From the NCBI GenBank assembly GCA_946537295.1, contig CAMNFQ010000007.1, positions 1 to 41,147 of the forward strand: a stretch of 41,147 bases of DNA. Reading direction: 5' to 3'. Position numbers and translations under genes: made by a program. Positions 7,454 through 16,037 of this stretch are shown piece by piece. This DNA comes from an uncultured Bacillota bacterium (GTDB lineage: Bacteria > Bacillota_I > Bacilli_A > Erysipelotrichales > Erysipelotrichaceae). Numbering within the stretch: the first letter of the stretch is position 1; each line of letters opens with the position of its first letter. The notes beneath the pieces are model-generated. The model searched no databases, was not told where the DNA came from, and worked only from the letters and a program-made list of their open reading frames with translations.

Positions 7454-8263
7454 ATGAAGCGTGTTTATCTGGAAATCACTAATTCCTGCAATCTCAACTG
7501 TCCTTTCTGCACAAACAGTAAAGGAAATGACTTTTTAAGTCTTTCTCAAATCGACGATTATCTTAGCCAGATCAAGCCATATTGTAGCTACATCTATCTT
7601 CATATATTAGGCGAACCTTTGCTTCATCCGCAATTTGATAAGATCCTAAAATTGCTCGATGAAAAACAGATGGATCTCCAACTTGTTACTAACGGTACAT
7701 TATTATCACGATATCCTGATCTGATGAAACACACATCACTAAGAAAGCTCAGTATTTCCTTACACAGTATCAATAATATTGATGTTGATGCAGATTATTT
7801 CGATACTATTAATAATCTCATTGAGAATAACAATAATAAAATAATCGATCTCAGGTTTTACGATTTAAATAATCTTGATCAGAAACTTGAGAATTATCTG
7901 AATAAGTTAAAAACAAAATATGGTTTTGCTTTAAACAGCAGAAACAATTCCTATAAACTGAAAGACAATGTCTATATCAGTTTTGAAGAATTCTTTCATT
8001 GGCCTGATATCAATGATCCTGTTATCTCTGATAAAGGTACATGTCATGGAGCTATCGATATGATCGCAATCAATTCTAAAAGCGAAGTAACAATATGTTG
8101 TCTGGATCCATATGCCCATAACAGTATCGGAAATCTTAAACAGATGAGCCTGAAACAGATATTAGAGTCTGATAAATACAAAAAAATGGTTGAAGATATA
8201 TCCAACCATAATCTTACAAATGAATTATGTAAACGCTGTTCCTATCGTTTACGTTTTAAATAA
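7454..8263 (+). CDS. Radical SAM protein with SPASM-like C-terminus, function unknown
   Basis: The 269-aa protein opens with C12NLNC16PFC19, the CxxxCxxC ligand set for a radical-SAM [4Fe-4S] cluster, followed by HILGEPLLHP (GGE-like motif) and LVTNGTLL. The C-terminal part has GTCHG, VTICCLDPY, NSIGNLKQMSLKQIL and ELCKRC, the spacing of a shortened SPASM auxiliary-cluster domain as in peptide- or enzyme-modifying enzymes. No precursor peptide or maturation partner is visible nearby, so its substrate is unknown; it looks like an orphan 'radical SAM/SPASM' protein. Its last 22 bases overlap the end of the convergent SPOUT gene. A -10 box 7 bases upstream predicts a leaderless message. Confidence 0.85.
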   Translation: MKRVYLEITNSCNLNCPFCTNSKGNDFLSLSQIDDYLSQIKPYCSYIYLHILGEPLLHPQFDKILKLLDEKQMDLQLVTNGTLLSRYPDLMKHTSLRKLSISLHSINNIDVDADYFDTINNLIENNNNKIIDLRFYDLNNLDQKLENYLNKLKTKYGFALNSRNNSYKLKDNVYISFEEFFHWPDINDPVISDKGTCHGAIDMIAINSKSEVTICCLDPYAHNSIGNLKQMSLKQILESDKYKKMVEDISNHNLTNELCKRCSYRLRFK

Positions 8264-8943
8264 TAAGCTTCAGAAAGAATAATCGAAGAGCGAATTGATA
8301 AAGAAATATCATCAAGTTTGCTGTGTTCAATATAATACTTGTCAGTAAAACTTTCATCAATAGTTCTATTATCTTGAGAGAGAATCAATGAAAATGGTCT
8401 TTTGATCTGTAAAGATTCAAGAGGCTTTCCTGTTGAGCCAAATGGATAAATATAGTGATCCTTATAATCTTTAAGATATGAATCAAGATCGGCAAAGTGA
8501 ACAATATTACAATGAAAAATCGAACCCATCGATGCCCTGATGCAACGTGGATCAAAATAATCCAGATCACAATCAATCAGAATGATGTTCTTGAAATCAA
8601 AAGAAACTGAAGATCTCATGATTGTACCTAGTTCTCCGAAATCATTAAAACGATAAGCAACGATATGATCATCATTACTTAACTGATCATAGAATTTATT
8701 AAAAACACCAATACAGTAACAATTCTCTTTCAGGGAAAGCTTTTCAATTAGTCTATCATCATAAACAATCTCAACATGATTGTTTTCACACAGACTCACC
8801 AGATAAGAAAGCTGATGATTATTGGCAGCTTTATTAGAAAGATAGACTCTGATCATCTGCTTTGGTCTATGCTTTAAAGCTTCGATTGTCAAAGACATTC
8901 CCAGAGAGTAGGAAGTTTTATCTTCTTTTCTATACTTTTCCAT
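8242..8943 (-). CDS. SPOUT (TrmH/SpoU-like) RNA methyltransferase homolog with degenerate active-site motifs
   Basis: 233 aa. The N-terminal ~80 residues look like the L30e-like substrate-binding domain (VYLSNKA...HVEIVYDDRLIEKLS). The rest follows the SpoU fold: GELGTIMRSSVSFDFKNIILID, IRASMGSIF, then a final DISLSIRSSIILSEA. Canonical enzymes have N-L-G-T-I-x-R, G-N-E-G-x-G and S-L-N-V-S-x-A. Here the first Asn is Glu104, motif 2 reads SQDNRTI and motif 3 has Ser in place of Asn. Only the motif-1 Arg110 is retained. It may be an inactive RNA-binding paralog or a methyltransferase with altered chemistry. Its start overlaps the end of the COG2509 gene by 14 bases, so the two are translationally linked, and its end overlaps the convergent radical SAM gene by 22 bases. 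Confidence 0.75.
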   Translation of the reverse strand: MEKYRKEDKTSYSLGMSLTIEALKHRPKQMIRVYLSNKAANNHQLSYLVSLCENNHVEIVYDDRLIEKLSLKENCYCIGVFNKFYDQLSNDDHIVAYRFNDFGELGTIMRSSVSFDFKNIILIDCDLDYFDPRCIRASMGSIFHCNIVHFADLDSYLKDYKDHYIYPFGSTGKPLESLQIKRPFSLILSQDNRTIDESFTDKYYIEHSKLDDISLSIRSSIILSEAYYLKRKR

Positions 8944-10444
8944 AATTAAATATTATCTCATTAGCTACTCTGATACCATCCAGTGCACAAGACATGATCC
9001 CTCCTCCATATCCTGCCCCTTCGCCAATTGGATAAAGATTAGGGGTATTAATCGATTGATAATGTTCATCTCTTTTTATTCTGATTGGACAAGATGATCT
9101 GGTTTCTGGTCCAATCATGATTCCCTTATCAATAAATCCGGGTATCTTGCGATCAAAATCACGTAAGGCGTCTTTAATAATCTGATTATCATGTTTTGTG
9201 AATAAATCATTAAAATTATATAAAACTGTTCCTAAAGGATAAGTAGAATCAGTCTTTAAAGGATTCAGTTCATTATTCATAAAATCAGAAATATTCTGTG
9301 ATAAAGCCTTATATGAAGATGAATAGGCATAAGCTTTCGATTCAATATCATGAAGATACTCATAGCCATCTTCAAATTCTTCCTTGTAGATCTGAATCAG
9401 AATAGCTGAATTTGCTATACCGGAAGATCTATCAGAATAAGACATGCCATTGGTGACAATAGTGTTTCTTTCTGACATGGCTGGTACCACAATACCTCCC
9501 GGACACATACAGAAAGAATAGACACCCTTTTCTCCTTTGTATCTTAAAAAATATTCATTTGCGGCATCAATGATTCCTTTTGTCTGTCTTTGATCAATAA
9601 ATGATTGGGGATGTTCAACACGAAAACCGATTGCAATATCTTTCTTTTCCAGATAGACATCATTATTTTTTAAAATCTTTACAACATCATAGGCACTATG
9701 TCCTGTTCCTAAAAGGAAATAATCACAATTATAAGTTCCTGCAGCTGTTTTAACCGCATACAGACGTCTGTTTTCATCAAGACATATATCTTTAAGATCT
9801 TCATTAAAATGAAATTCTACGCCTTTTAAAATAAGTCTGTCGGTAATGCTGGAAATAACATTTCTGATCTGATCAGTACCGATATGTGCATGATTTTCAT
9901 ATCTTATAGAATCTTTGGCACCATTTTCAACAAAGACATTCAGAATATAGTCAATATATTTATCTTTGATCCTGGTCGTCAATTTGGCATCAGAAAAAGT
10001 ACCGGCACCGCCTTCTCCAAATTGAATATTTGAAGATTCATCAAGAATGCCTTCCTTAAAGAATCTTTCAACATCCTTTACTCTTTCCGATATTCTTTTT
10101 CCTTTTTCCAGAACTATAACTTTAAAGCCAGCCTCATTCAGACGATAAGCCGCAAAGATACCACTAGGACCATAACCGGCAATGACGACTGTTTTATCAG
10201 GCCTTATATCAGGAACAGAAAAGTCTTCTTCTTTATACTTGCTTATATCCTTATTCAGATATCTGTCTTCATTCTCTATTTCAACAATTACAGCATAGAT
10301 ATAAACAGGTTCTTTACGAGCATCAAGTGACTTCTTATGTATACGAAAAGATCTGATTGGATGTCTCAGTTTCTTTTCGATCAGAATCTTTAGTTTATCC
10401 TCTGACTCGTCTGGTCTTAGTTTGATGCCGTTTATAAGTAACAT
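8930..10444 (-). CDS. COG2509-type FAD-dependent dehydrogenase (paralog A)
   Basis: 504-aa flavoprotein of the uncharacterised COG2509 family. Residues 1-80 form a separate small domain (LINGIKLRPDESEDKLKILIEKKL). Next comes the Rossmann FAD motif VVIAGYGPSGIFAAY with EKG at the end of beta-2, then GEGGAGTFSDAKLTTR and the C-terminal GEGAGYGGGIMSCALDG FAD-closing motif. The substrate is unknown; automated annotation often uses 'NAD(P)/FAD-dependent oxidoreductase'. It lacks the Cys cluster of the second paralog at 30771-32144. It heads a two-gene unit with the SPOUT gene. The TATAAT box is 11 bases before the ATG, with no SD, predicting a 5-nt leader. Confidence 0.85.
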   Translation of the reverse strand: MLLINGIKLRPDESEDKLKILIEKKLRHPIRSFRIHKKSLDARKEPVYIYAVIVEIENEDRYLNKDISKYKEEDFSVPDIRPDKTVVIAGYGPSGIFAAYRLNEAGFKVIVLEKGKRISERVKDVERFFKEGILDESSNIQFGEGGAGTFSDAKLTTRIKDKYIDYILNVFVENGAKDSIRYENHAHIGTDQIRNVISSITDRLILKGVEFHFNEDLKDICLDENRRLYAVKTAAGTYNCDYFLLGTGHSAYDVVKILKNNDVYLEKKDIAIGFRVEHPQSFIDQRQTKGIIDAANEYFLRYKGEKGVYSFCMCPGGIVVPAMSERNTIVTNGMSYSDRSSGIANSAILIQIYKEEFEDGYEYLHDIESKAYAYSSSYKALSQNISDFMNNELNPLKTDSTYPLGTVLYNFNDLFTKHDNQIIKDALRDFDRKIPGFIDKGIMIGPETRSSCPIRIKRDEHYQSINTPNLYPIGEGAGYGGGIMSCALDGIRVANEIIFNYGKV

Positions 10445-10455
10445 AACTTATTTTT

Positions 10456-10461
10456 ATTATA
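10456..10461 (-). promoter_or_regulatory. -10 element of COG2509 paralog A, very short leader
   Basis: TATAAT, 11 bases, ATG at 10444; predicted start site about 10449. Located just after the rpsO terminator. No SD is seen. Confidence 0.4.
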
Positions 10462-10480
10462 TGATATCAGACAAATGAAA

Positions 10481-10500
10481 AGCGGTCCTGATGAACCGCT
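10481..10500 (-). terminator. rpsO terminator
   Basis: AGCGGT-TCATCAGG-ACCGCT on the minus strand followed by TTTTCATTT, 8 bases past the rpsO stop. Confidence 0.75.
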
Positions 10501-10508
10501 GATCAATG

Positions 10509-10775
10509 TTATTTTCTTAAACCTAATTTAGCAACAAGATCTCTGTATCTGTTGACGTCTTCTCTCTTTAAATAGTCAAGTAAGCTTTTTCTCTTACCAA
10601 CCATCATGAGCAGACCTCTGTTAGAATGGAAATCCTTCTTATTGCTTTGCATATGCACAGTCAGTTTGTTGATTGTAGCAGTAAGTAAAGCAACCTGAAC
10701 TTCTACAGAACCTGTGTCACCTTCGAATCTGGCATAATCCTTAACGATCTTGGCCTTTTCTTCTTTTGATAACAT
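10509..10775 (-). CDS. rpsO: 30S ribosomal protein S15
   Basis: 88 aa, the normal length. It shows the family pattern throughout: [42 protein letters not shown] and the closing [12 protein letters not shown]. It binds 16S rRNA helices 20-22 and helps assemble the small-subunit platform. A strong AAGGAG SD lies about 7 bases before the ATG. It is monocistronic, with its own promoter, a ~74-nt leader and a terminator. It is not followed by pnp as in many bacteria. Confidence 0.98.
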   Translation of the reverse strand: MLSKEEKAKIVKDYARFEGDTGSVEVQVALLTATINKLTVHMQSNKKDFHSNRGLLMMVGKRKSLLDYLKREDVNRYRDLVAKLGLRK

Positions 10776-10849
10776 TTCTTTTCTCCTTTTCTTAATTTAG
10801 ATTGAAACCGGGTAAGGAATCGGAGTTAATCCAAACTCAGCAACAATGC
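10776..10849 (-). promoter_or_regulatory. Structured rpsO leader, possible S15 autoregulatory RNA
   Basis: The predicted start at about 10849 gives a ~74-nt leader. It can form GAGTT-TGGATT-AACTC and a second element GATT...CCGG...AATC upstream of the SD. S15 leaders of several unrelated architectures bind S15 in different bacteria. This one is proposed only from folding by eye and does not match a remembered consensus. Confidence 0.4.
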
Positions 10850-10855
10850 TTATTT

Positions 10856-10884
10856 AATATAACATAAGCTTTTACAATATTCAA
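10856..10884 (-). promoter_or_regulatory. rpsO promoter
   Basis: TTGAAT (10884..10879), 17-base spacer ending TGT, TATATT (10861..10856): a good extended -10 sigma-A promoter. Confidence 0.65.
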
Positions 10885-10898
10885 TTAAGTAAAGTGAT

Positions 10899-10928
10899 TT
10901 GTTTTGCAAAAAACATTCAAGTTACAAT
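10899..10928 (+). promoter_or_regulatory. Promoter of the amylase gene, leaderless configuration
   Basis: TTGTTT (10899-10904), 18-base spacer, TACAAT (10923-10928), then six bases (TAAGCT) and the ATG at 10935. The predicted start site is the A of the ATG. No SD. Confidence 0.5.
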
Positions 10929-10934
10929 TAAGCT

Positions 10935-12452
10935 ATGTATAAAAGAACTCTGATCATAATGATGATCATAATCAGTATATTTCTTAATGGTTGTCATAAC
11001 AAATTGAATAATAACAATAATATCGTTTTCTATGAAATATTTACGGGATCTTTTTCTGATTCAAACAATGATGGAATCGGTGATCTTAACGGTATAATTA
11101 ACAGGATACCTTATCTTAAGAATGATCTCGGTATTGAAGGAATTTGGCTTACACCGATCTTTGAATCCGTTTCTTATCATAAATATGACGTTATTGACTA
11201 TTACAAGATCGATCCGGATTTCGGCAACATTGACGATCTGAAAAGACTGATCGAAACAGCCCATTCAGAAAATATCAGAATTATTCTTGATCTGGTAATA
11301 AACCATACATCTGATAAAAACGACTGGTTTAAACAATTCAAAAAAGCTCATCGGCTAAAAGATATTTCTAATCCATATTATGATTACTATTCATTTTCTG
11401 ATTCCAATAAGCTTGCAAATAACAGGACTTATTATCAGATAGATAATACCAATGAATACTATGAAGCAAACTTTTCCAGTGACATGCCGGAACTTAATTT
11501 TGACAGTAAAGATGTCAGAAACGAATTACTTGCAATAGCTGAATACTATCTGGATCTTGGTATTGACGGTTTCCGATATGATGCAGCAAAATATATCTAT
11601 TTCAATCAGAATGATGAAACAATAGATTTCTGGTCATGGTTTAATAATCAACTCAAAAAGAAACATCCGAATATCTATCTGGTATCAGAAGTCTGGTCAG
11701 AAAAAGATGAGATCATAAAATACAGTGAATCAATGAACTGCTTCGATTTTGATATGGCTGCAGAAAACGGATATATCATCCAAAGCACAAATGGTTTAAA
11801 TCTTAAATACTACACCGAATATATTGAAAACTATCAGAATGAACTTGCCCAGATAAACAAGAATGGTCAGTTTGTAAGTTTCATAACAAATCATGACATG
11901 GACAGAGCTGCAGAATTCTATGATGTCGATAATGGTAAGGCATATCTGGCTGCTTCTTTAAATATTCTTACTCCTGGCAGTCCGTTTATCTATTATGGTG
12001 AAGAAATCGGCATGAAAGGAAGTAAAGGAAATTCCAATAATGATTCCAACAGAAGACTGTCAATGCTTTGGGGTGATGAAGATTCGATCAAAGATCCGCC
12101 AGGATCAGATTATCCTGATACAAAGCAGACAAACAGATCAGTCAGTGAACAATTGAGAGATGATAGCAGTCTATTAAACTGTTACAAGAAGCTTCTAAAG
12201 ATCAGAAAAGAATATCCACAAATCGCAAATGGAACATATGCAAGTTATGATTTGCATAATTCAAATCTTGGTGGCTTTAAAATTACTTTTGATAATAAAA
12301 TAAGCTATTTGATACATAATAATTCAGGTAAAACAATCACGATCAAAAACGATTCTTTTAAAACGCTTCTTGATCAGGCTGGATATTCTAAAGCATATCT
12401 GGAAAACACTAAACTAGTTATCGGACCATATACAAGTGCAATTATTGAATAA
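10935..12452 (+). CDS. GH13 alpha-amylase-family glycosidase, surface lipoprotein
   Basis: 505 aa. The lipoprotein signal MYKRTLIIMMIIISIFLNGC has its lipobox Cys at 20, followed by an Asn-rich linker. The (beta/alpha)8 catalytic domain shows the conserved GH13 regions: DLVINHTS (region I), GFRYDAAK with the predicted nucleophile Asp216 (II), VSEVWSE with the acid/base Glu252 (III) and FITNHD with Asp321 (IV). It resembles SusG/neopullulanase-oligo-1,6-glucosidase-like enzymes that cut starch or maltodextrins outside the cell. Exact bond specificity cannot be read. It is convergent with the maltodextrin ABC operon, which would import its products. Leaderless promoter predicted. Confidence 0.92.
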   Translation: MYKRTLIIMMIIISIFLNGCHNKLNNNNNIVFYEIFTGSFSDSNNDGIGDLNGIINRIPYLKNDLGIEGIWLTPIFESVSYHKYDVIDYYKIDPDFGNIDDLKRLIETAHSENIRIILDLVINHTSDKNDWFKQFKKAHRLKDISNPYYDYYSFSDSNKLANNRTYYQIDNTNEYYEANFSSDMPELNFDSKDVRNELLAIAEYYLDLGIDGFRYDAAKYIYFNQNDETIDFWSWFNNQLKKKHPNIYLVSEVWSEKDEIIKYSESMNCFDFDMAAENGYIIQSTNGLNLKYYTEYIENYQNELAQINKNGQFVSFITNHDMDRAAEFYDVDNGKAYLAASLNILTPGSPFIYYGEEIGMKGSKGNSNNDSNRRLSMLWGDEDSIKDPPGSDYPDTKQTNRSVSEQLRDDSSLLNCYKKLLKIRKEYPQIANGTYASYDLHNSNLGGFKITFDNKISYLIHNNSGKTITIKNDSFKTLLDQAGYSKAYLENTKLVIGPYTSAIIE

Positions 12453-12455
12453 AAA

Positions 12456-12480
12456 AGCCAGGTAACTGTTTAGCCTGGCT
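12456..12480. terminator. Terminator between amylase and msmK (best for the minus strand)
   Basis: AGCCAGG / CCTGGCT stem. On minus it is followed by TTTTTT, a good signal for the mal operon end; on plus only TATTGTTT follows. Confidence 0.8.
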
Positions 12481-12497
12481 ATTGTTTAGACAATATA

Positions 12498-13682
12498 CTA
12501 ATATTCAAGATTCTTTTCGGTCTCTTTAGAGAAGACATTGGCAACTGCACCACTAAATGTCAGCTGAATCTGTTTACCATGGTAGTTGATCGCATTGCCC
12601 TCAGTAGGAACGATTACAATTACATCTTTATTATCAATGGTCATATGCAGATGAGATGAAGTTCCCATAAGTTCACTGACATCAACTTTAGCCTTAATAC
12701 CATTATCACATAACTGCAGATGATCAGGTCTCACTCCCAGAATAACATCCTGATCTTCCACATTATTTGCATTCAATCTTTCCTGCTTATCATCTGAAAG
12801 CACAACATCAAGACCATTAGTAATAACATGATATTTGCCCTCTCTTTTTTCCAGTCTGGCATCAAAATAGTTCATAGTAGGTGTGCCGATAAAACCTGAA
12901 ACAAAGAGATTCCTTGGATGTTCGAATACTTCCTGAGGAGTACCGATCTGCTGAACAAAGCCATCTTTCATGACGACGATCCTGTCTCCTAAAGTCATAG
13001 CCTCAACCTGATCATGAGTTACATAGATAAACGTGGTATCAATACGATGTCTGAGCTTAATGATCTCAGAACGCATCTGGTTACGCAGTTTAGCATCCAG
13101 ATTTGATAAAGGTTCGTCCATCAGTAATACTTTCGGATTACGAACGATCGCTCTGCCGATCGCAACTCTTTGTCTTTGACCACCCGAAAGATTTTTTGGC
13201 TTACGATCGAGATACTGTGTAATATCAAGTATTTCTGCAGCTTCTCTTACCTTCTTATCTATCTCTTCTTTTGGAACCTTCGATATCTTTAATGGAAAGG
13301 CAATATTATCATAAACACTGAGATGAGGATATAGAGCATAGGATTGGAAAACCATTGCAATATCTCTTCCTTTAGGATCGACATCATTGCATAGCTTTCC
13401 GTCAATATATAATTCACCACTGGTAATATCTTCTAATCCTGCTATCATACGCAATGTCGTAGATTTACCGCATCCTGAAGGACCAACCAGAACTATGAAT
13501 TCTTTATCTTTGATATCAATGTTGAATTCCTGAACAGCTACAACACCTTCATCGGTCATCTGCAGATGACCTGTTCTGTGTCCACCGGTATCTTTTTTAA
13601 CTTTGCCAAATAGGCCTTTATTTCCAGAACCTCCTGAAAATGGATAAACTTTCTTGATATTTTTTAAAATAACTTCTGACAT
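12498..13682 (-). CDS. msmK: Maltodextrin ABC transporter ATP-binding protein (MsmK/UgpC/MalK type)
   Basis: 394 aa. Walker A GPSGCGKST, Q-loop FQSYALYPH, signature LSGGQRQR, Walker B VLLMDEPLSNLD and switch His in THDQ, followed by the C-terminal OB-type regulatory domain (ILGVRPDHLQL). There is a ~30-residue insert (GGSGNKGLFGKVKKDTGGHRTGH...) between the first strand and the Walker A region; similar Gly/Lys-rich inserts occur in some Firmicutes orthologs, so it is not alarming. Last gene of the SBP-malF-malG-malQ-msmK operon, 10 bases after malQ, with SD AAGGAG. It energises MalFG and may serve other CUT1 importers. Confidence 0.93.
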   Translation of the reverse strand: MSEVILKNIKKVYPFSGGSGNKGLFGKVKKDTGGHRTGHLQMTDEGVVAVQEFNIDIKDKEFIVLVGPSGCGKSTTLRMIAGLEDITSGELYIDGKLCNDVDPKGRDIAMVFQSYALYPHLSVYDNIAFPLKISKVPKEEIDKKVREAAEILDITQYLDRKPKNLSGGQRQRVAIGRAIVRNPKVLLMDEPLSNLDAKLRNQMRSEIIKLRHRIDTTFIYVTHDQVEAMTLGDRIVVMKDGFVQQIGTPQEVFEHPRNLFVSGFIGTPTMNYFDARLEKREGKYHVITNGLDVVLSDDKQERLNANNVEDQDVILGVRPDHLQLCDNGIKAKVDVSELMGTSSHLHMTIDNKDVIVIVPTEGNAINYHGKQIQLTFSGAVANVFSKETEKNLEY

Positions 13683-13692
13683 ATTTTACTCC

Positions 13693-15180
13693 TTATGCTC
13701 TACCGTATGTATGAGACATTCTTTTTAATTTATCAGCAATCTTTTTATTGAAGACACCTTTTTCTGCTCGCCATTTCCAGTTATTGCCTAAAGTGCTGGG
13801 TTTATTCATTCGGGCAGAATTATCTAAGCCGAGCAGATCCTGTGCCTGAACAATTGCAGTATCAGCATTTGATTCAAATAAACATCTGATCATCGCCCAG
13901 TTCATATCACTATCTTTTTCAGCATTCATATATTCTTTGCAGTATTCAAGCTGATCTTCTGGTATCGAATGGATCCAACCCATGATTGTTTCATTATCAT
14001 GAGTTCCACAATATACTACTGAATTCTTTCGGAAATTATAGGGAATATTATCATTGGAATCTGCATCGCGGGAATCAAAACCGAATTCCATGACATTCAT
14101 GCCTGGGAATTTTGAATAGTTCAGCAGATCTTTAACTTCATCATCCATGTATCCCAGATCTTCAGCTATAATATTTTCACCGACATTTTCTCTGATCGAC
14201 CTGATCAGATCTTTTGAGGGTCCTTTTACCCATTTGCCATCTAAAGCATCTTCAGCATCAGCATCGATCGAATAATAACTGGCTAAGCCTCTGAAATGAT
14301 CAATTCTGACATAGTCATAAACCATGCAAAGATGTGAAATACGGGAAACCCACCAACTGTAGTTATCTTTTTTGTGTTCTTCCCATTTATATAGAGGATT
14401 GCCCCACAACTGACCTGTTGGCGAAAAACCATCAGGCGGACATCCAGCAACCCTGATAAGTTTCAGATCTTTATCAACCTGAAACAGATCAGGATGAGAC
14501 CATAAATCACATGAATCTTCCGCAACATAGATCGGACAATCGCCGATAATTGAAATGCCCCTGGAATTGGCATATTCCTTCAAGGAAAACCATTGACAGA
14601 AAAACAGATACTGGACACCCTTCCAGAAATCAATTTCTTTTCTGTTTTCTTCATCATTGCAGAAACAATCGATCGTCTCTTTATCTTTCAGCCGGAATTT
14701 TCTATCCCATGATGATAAGCCGACATTGCCATGTCTGGTCTTGATTGCCATAAACAGTGCATAATCTTCAACCCATGAATTATGGTGACAGAAATCATAA
14801 TAGTCATCTAACGGTTTTGTTTTAAATAAATTACTTACAGCTTTTCTTAAAACAGGATACCTTTTTTCAAACATCACACCATAATTGATCGAATCAGTGT
14901 TAGCTTTCCAATCAATATCAAGATAGTCTTCTTTAGCAAGTAAACCGTCATCGCAAAGCATATCAAGATCAATAAAATAAGGATTACCGGCAAATGTTGA
15001 TACTGATTGATATGGACTATCACCAAAACCTGTCTGAGATAAAGGAAGAATCTGCCAATAAGTCTGATGAGCATCATGAAGAAAATCAACAAAATTGTAA
15101 GCTTCTTTTCCTAGAGTTCCAATGCCGTGATCTGAGGGCAAGGAACTGATATGCATTAAAACACCTGATTTTCTTTCCAT
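13693..15180 (-). CDS. malQ: 4-alpha-glucanotransferase (amylomaltase)
   Basis: 495-aa GH77 enzyme that transfers glucan chains between maltodextrins and releases glucose. Opening RKSGVLMHISSLPSDHGIGTLG; catalytic-region motifs VRIDHFRGL (nucleophile Asp), IAEDLG (acid/base region) and CGTHDNET. Normal length for bacterial MalQ. It is separated from malG by 2 bases, so cotranscription is nearly certain. Works with GlgP (22730-25159) to channel imported maltodextrin into glucose and glucose-1-phosphate. Confidence 0.96.
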   Translation of the reverse strand: MERKSGVLMHISSLPSDHGIGTLGKEAYNFVDFLHDAHQTYWQILPLSQTGFGDSPYQSVSTFAGNPYFIDLDMLCDDGLLAKEDYLDIDWKANTDSINYGVMFEKRYPVLRKAVSNLFKTKPLDDYYDFCHHNSWVEDYALFMAIKTRHGNVGLSSWDRKFRLKDKETIDCFCNDEENRKEIDFWKGVQYLFFCQWFSLKEYANSRGISIIGDCPIYVAEDSCDLWSHPDLFQVDKDLKLIRVAGCPPDGFSPTGQLWGNPLYKWEEHKKDNYSWWVSRISHLCMVYDYVRIDHFRGLASYYSIDADAEDALDGKWVKGPSKDLIRSIRENVGENIIAEDLGYMDDEVKDLLNYSKFPGMNVMEFGFDSRDADSNDNIPYNFRKNSVVYCGTHDNETIMGWIHSIPEDQLEYCKEYMNAEKDSDMNWAMIRCLFESNADTAIVQAQDLLGLDNSARMNKPSTLGNNWKWRAEKGVFNKKIADKLKRMSHTYGRA

Positions 15181-15182
15181 AA

Positions 15183-16037
15183 TCAGCCTTTAACTGCACC
15201 TGCTGCAACACCTTTAATGATGTATTTCTGACAGAAGATATAGACAAGTACTACCGGTAAAAGGGCTAAAATGATCAAAGCCATACTGGCACCCATATCG
15301 ACCTGTCCATATGATCCTCTAAGATACTGAATATGAATAGGAATGGTCCGGTATTTTGTAATATCAAGTACTAGATAAGGCAATAGATAATCATTCCATA
15401 CCCACATTGCTTCCAATATTCCAACAGAGATCAAAGAAGGAGAAAGCATCGGAAGGACAACTTTAAAGAATGTCTGAACCGGCGAACAGCCATCCATTAC
15501 TGCCGCCTCTTCTATTTCCAATGGAATCTGTTTAACAAAACCGGTAAACATGAAGATTGCCATTCCTGCACCAAAGCCAAGATACACAACAGGAATCGTA
15601 TAAGGCGTATTCAGATGAAGCATACTGGCAGTTGATGATAAAGTAAACTGAACCATCTGGAATGGTACGATCATTGAAAATGTACATAAGGCATAGACAA
15701 TTTTGGCAAAACGTGAATTAACACGTGAAATATACCAGGCGGACATCGATGTACAAACAAGGATCAATCCAACTGATAAAACCGTAATAACGATTGAATA
15801 GTAGACACAGGTCCAGAATGAGTAATTGCCCATATTTACACCATTTGTGTAATTAAGAAAACCAACAAATGTATCAGCATTAGGAAGTTTGAATGTTTCT
15901 AAAGCGATCGAACCTTTATCTTTAAAGGAGTTGATCAGAACAATTACGATCGGCAAGACCCAGGCGAGACTGGTTGCAGTAAGAATGATCGTAATGATCC
16001 AGGCTATTGTCTTTTCTCTTTTAGCATCATTTTTCAT
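15183..16037 (-). CDS. malG: Maltodextrin ABC transporter permease (MalG-like)
   Basis: 284-aa CUT1-family permease with about six membrane segments. The EAA loop is EIEEAAVMDGCSPVQTFFKVVLPMLSPSL, which contacts the ATPase. Ends in TGA, which shows that UGA is a stop in this organism. Start overlaps the malF stop by one base (TAATG) with GGAGG upstream. Substrate assignment rests on the operon with malQ. Confidence 0.92.
   Translation of the reverse strand: MKNDAKREKTIAWIITIILTATSLAWVLPIVIVLINSFKDKGSIALETFKLPNADTFVGFLNYTNGVNMGNYSFWTCVYYSIVITVLSVGLILVCTSMSAWYISRVNSRFAKIVYALCTFSMIVPFQMVQFTLSSTASMLHLNTPYTIPVVYLGFGAGMAIFMFTGFVKQIPLEIEEAAVMDGCSPVQTFFKVVLPMLSPSLISVGILEAMWVWNDYLLPYLVLDITKYRTIPIHIQYLRGSYGQVDMGASMALIILALLPVVLVYIFCQKYIIKGVAAGAVKG

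Noticed and set aside
12498-13682. Gly/Lys-rich insert before Walker A of MsmK as a novel domain
   Set aside because: Comparable inserts are familiar in Firmicutes MsmK/MalK orthologs, and all ABC motifs are intact.
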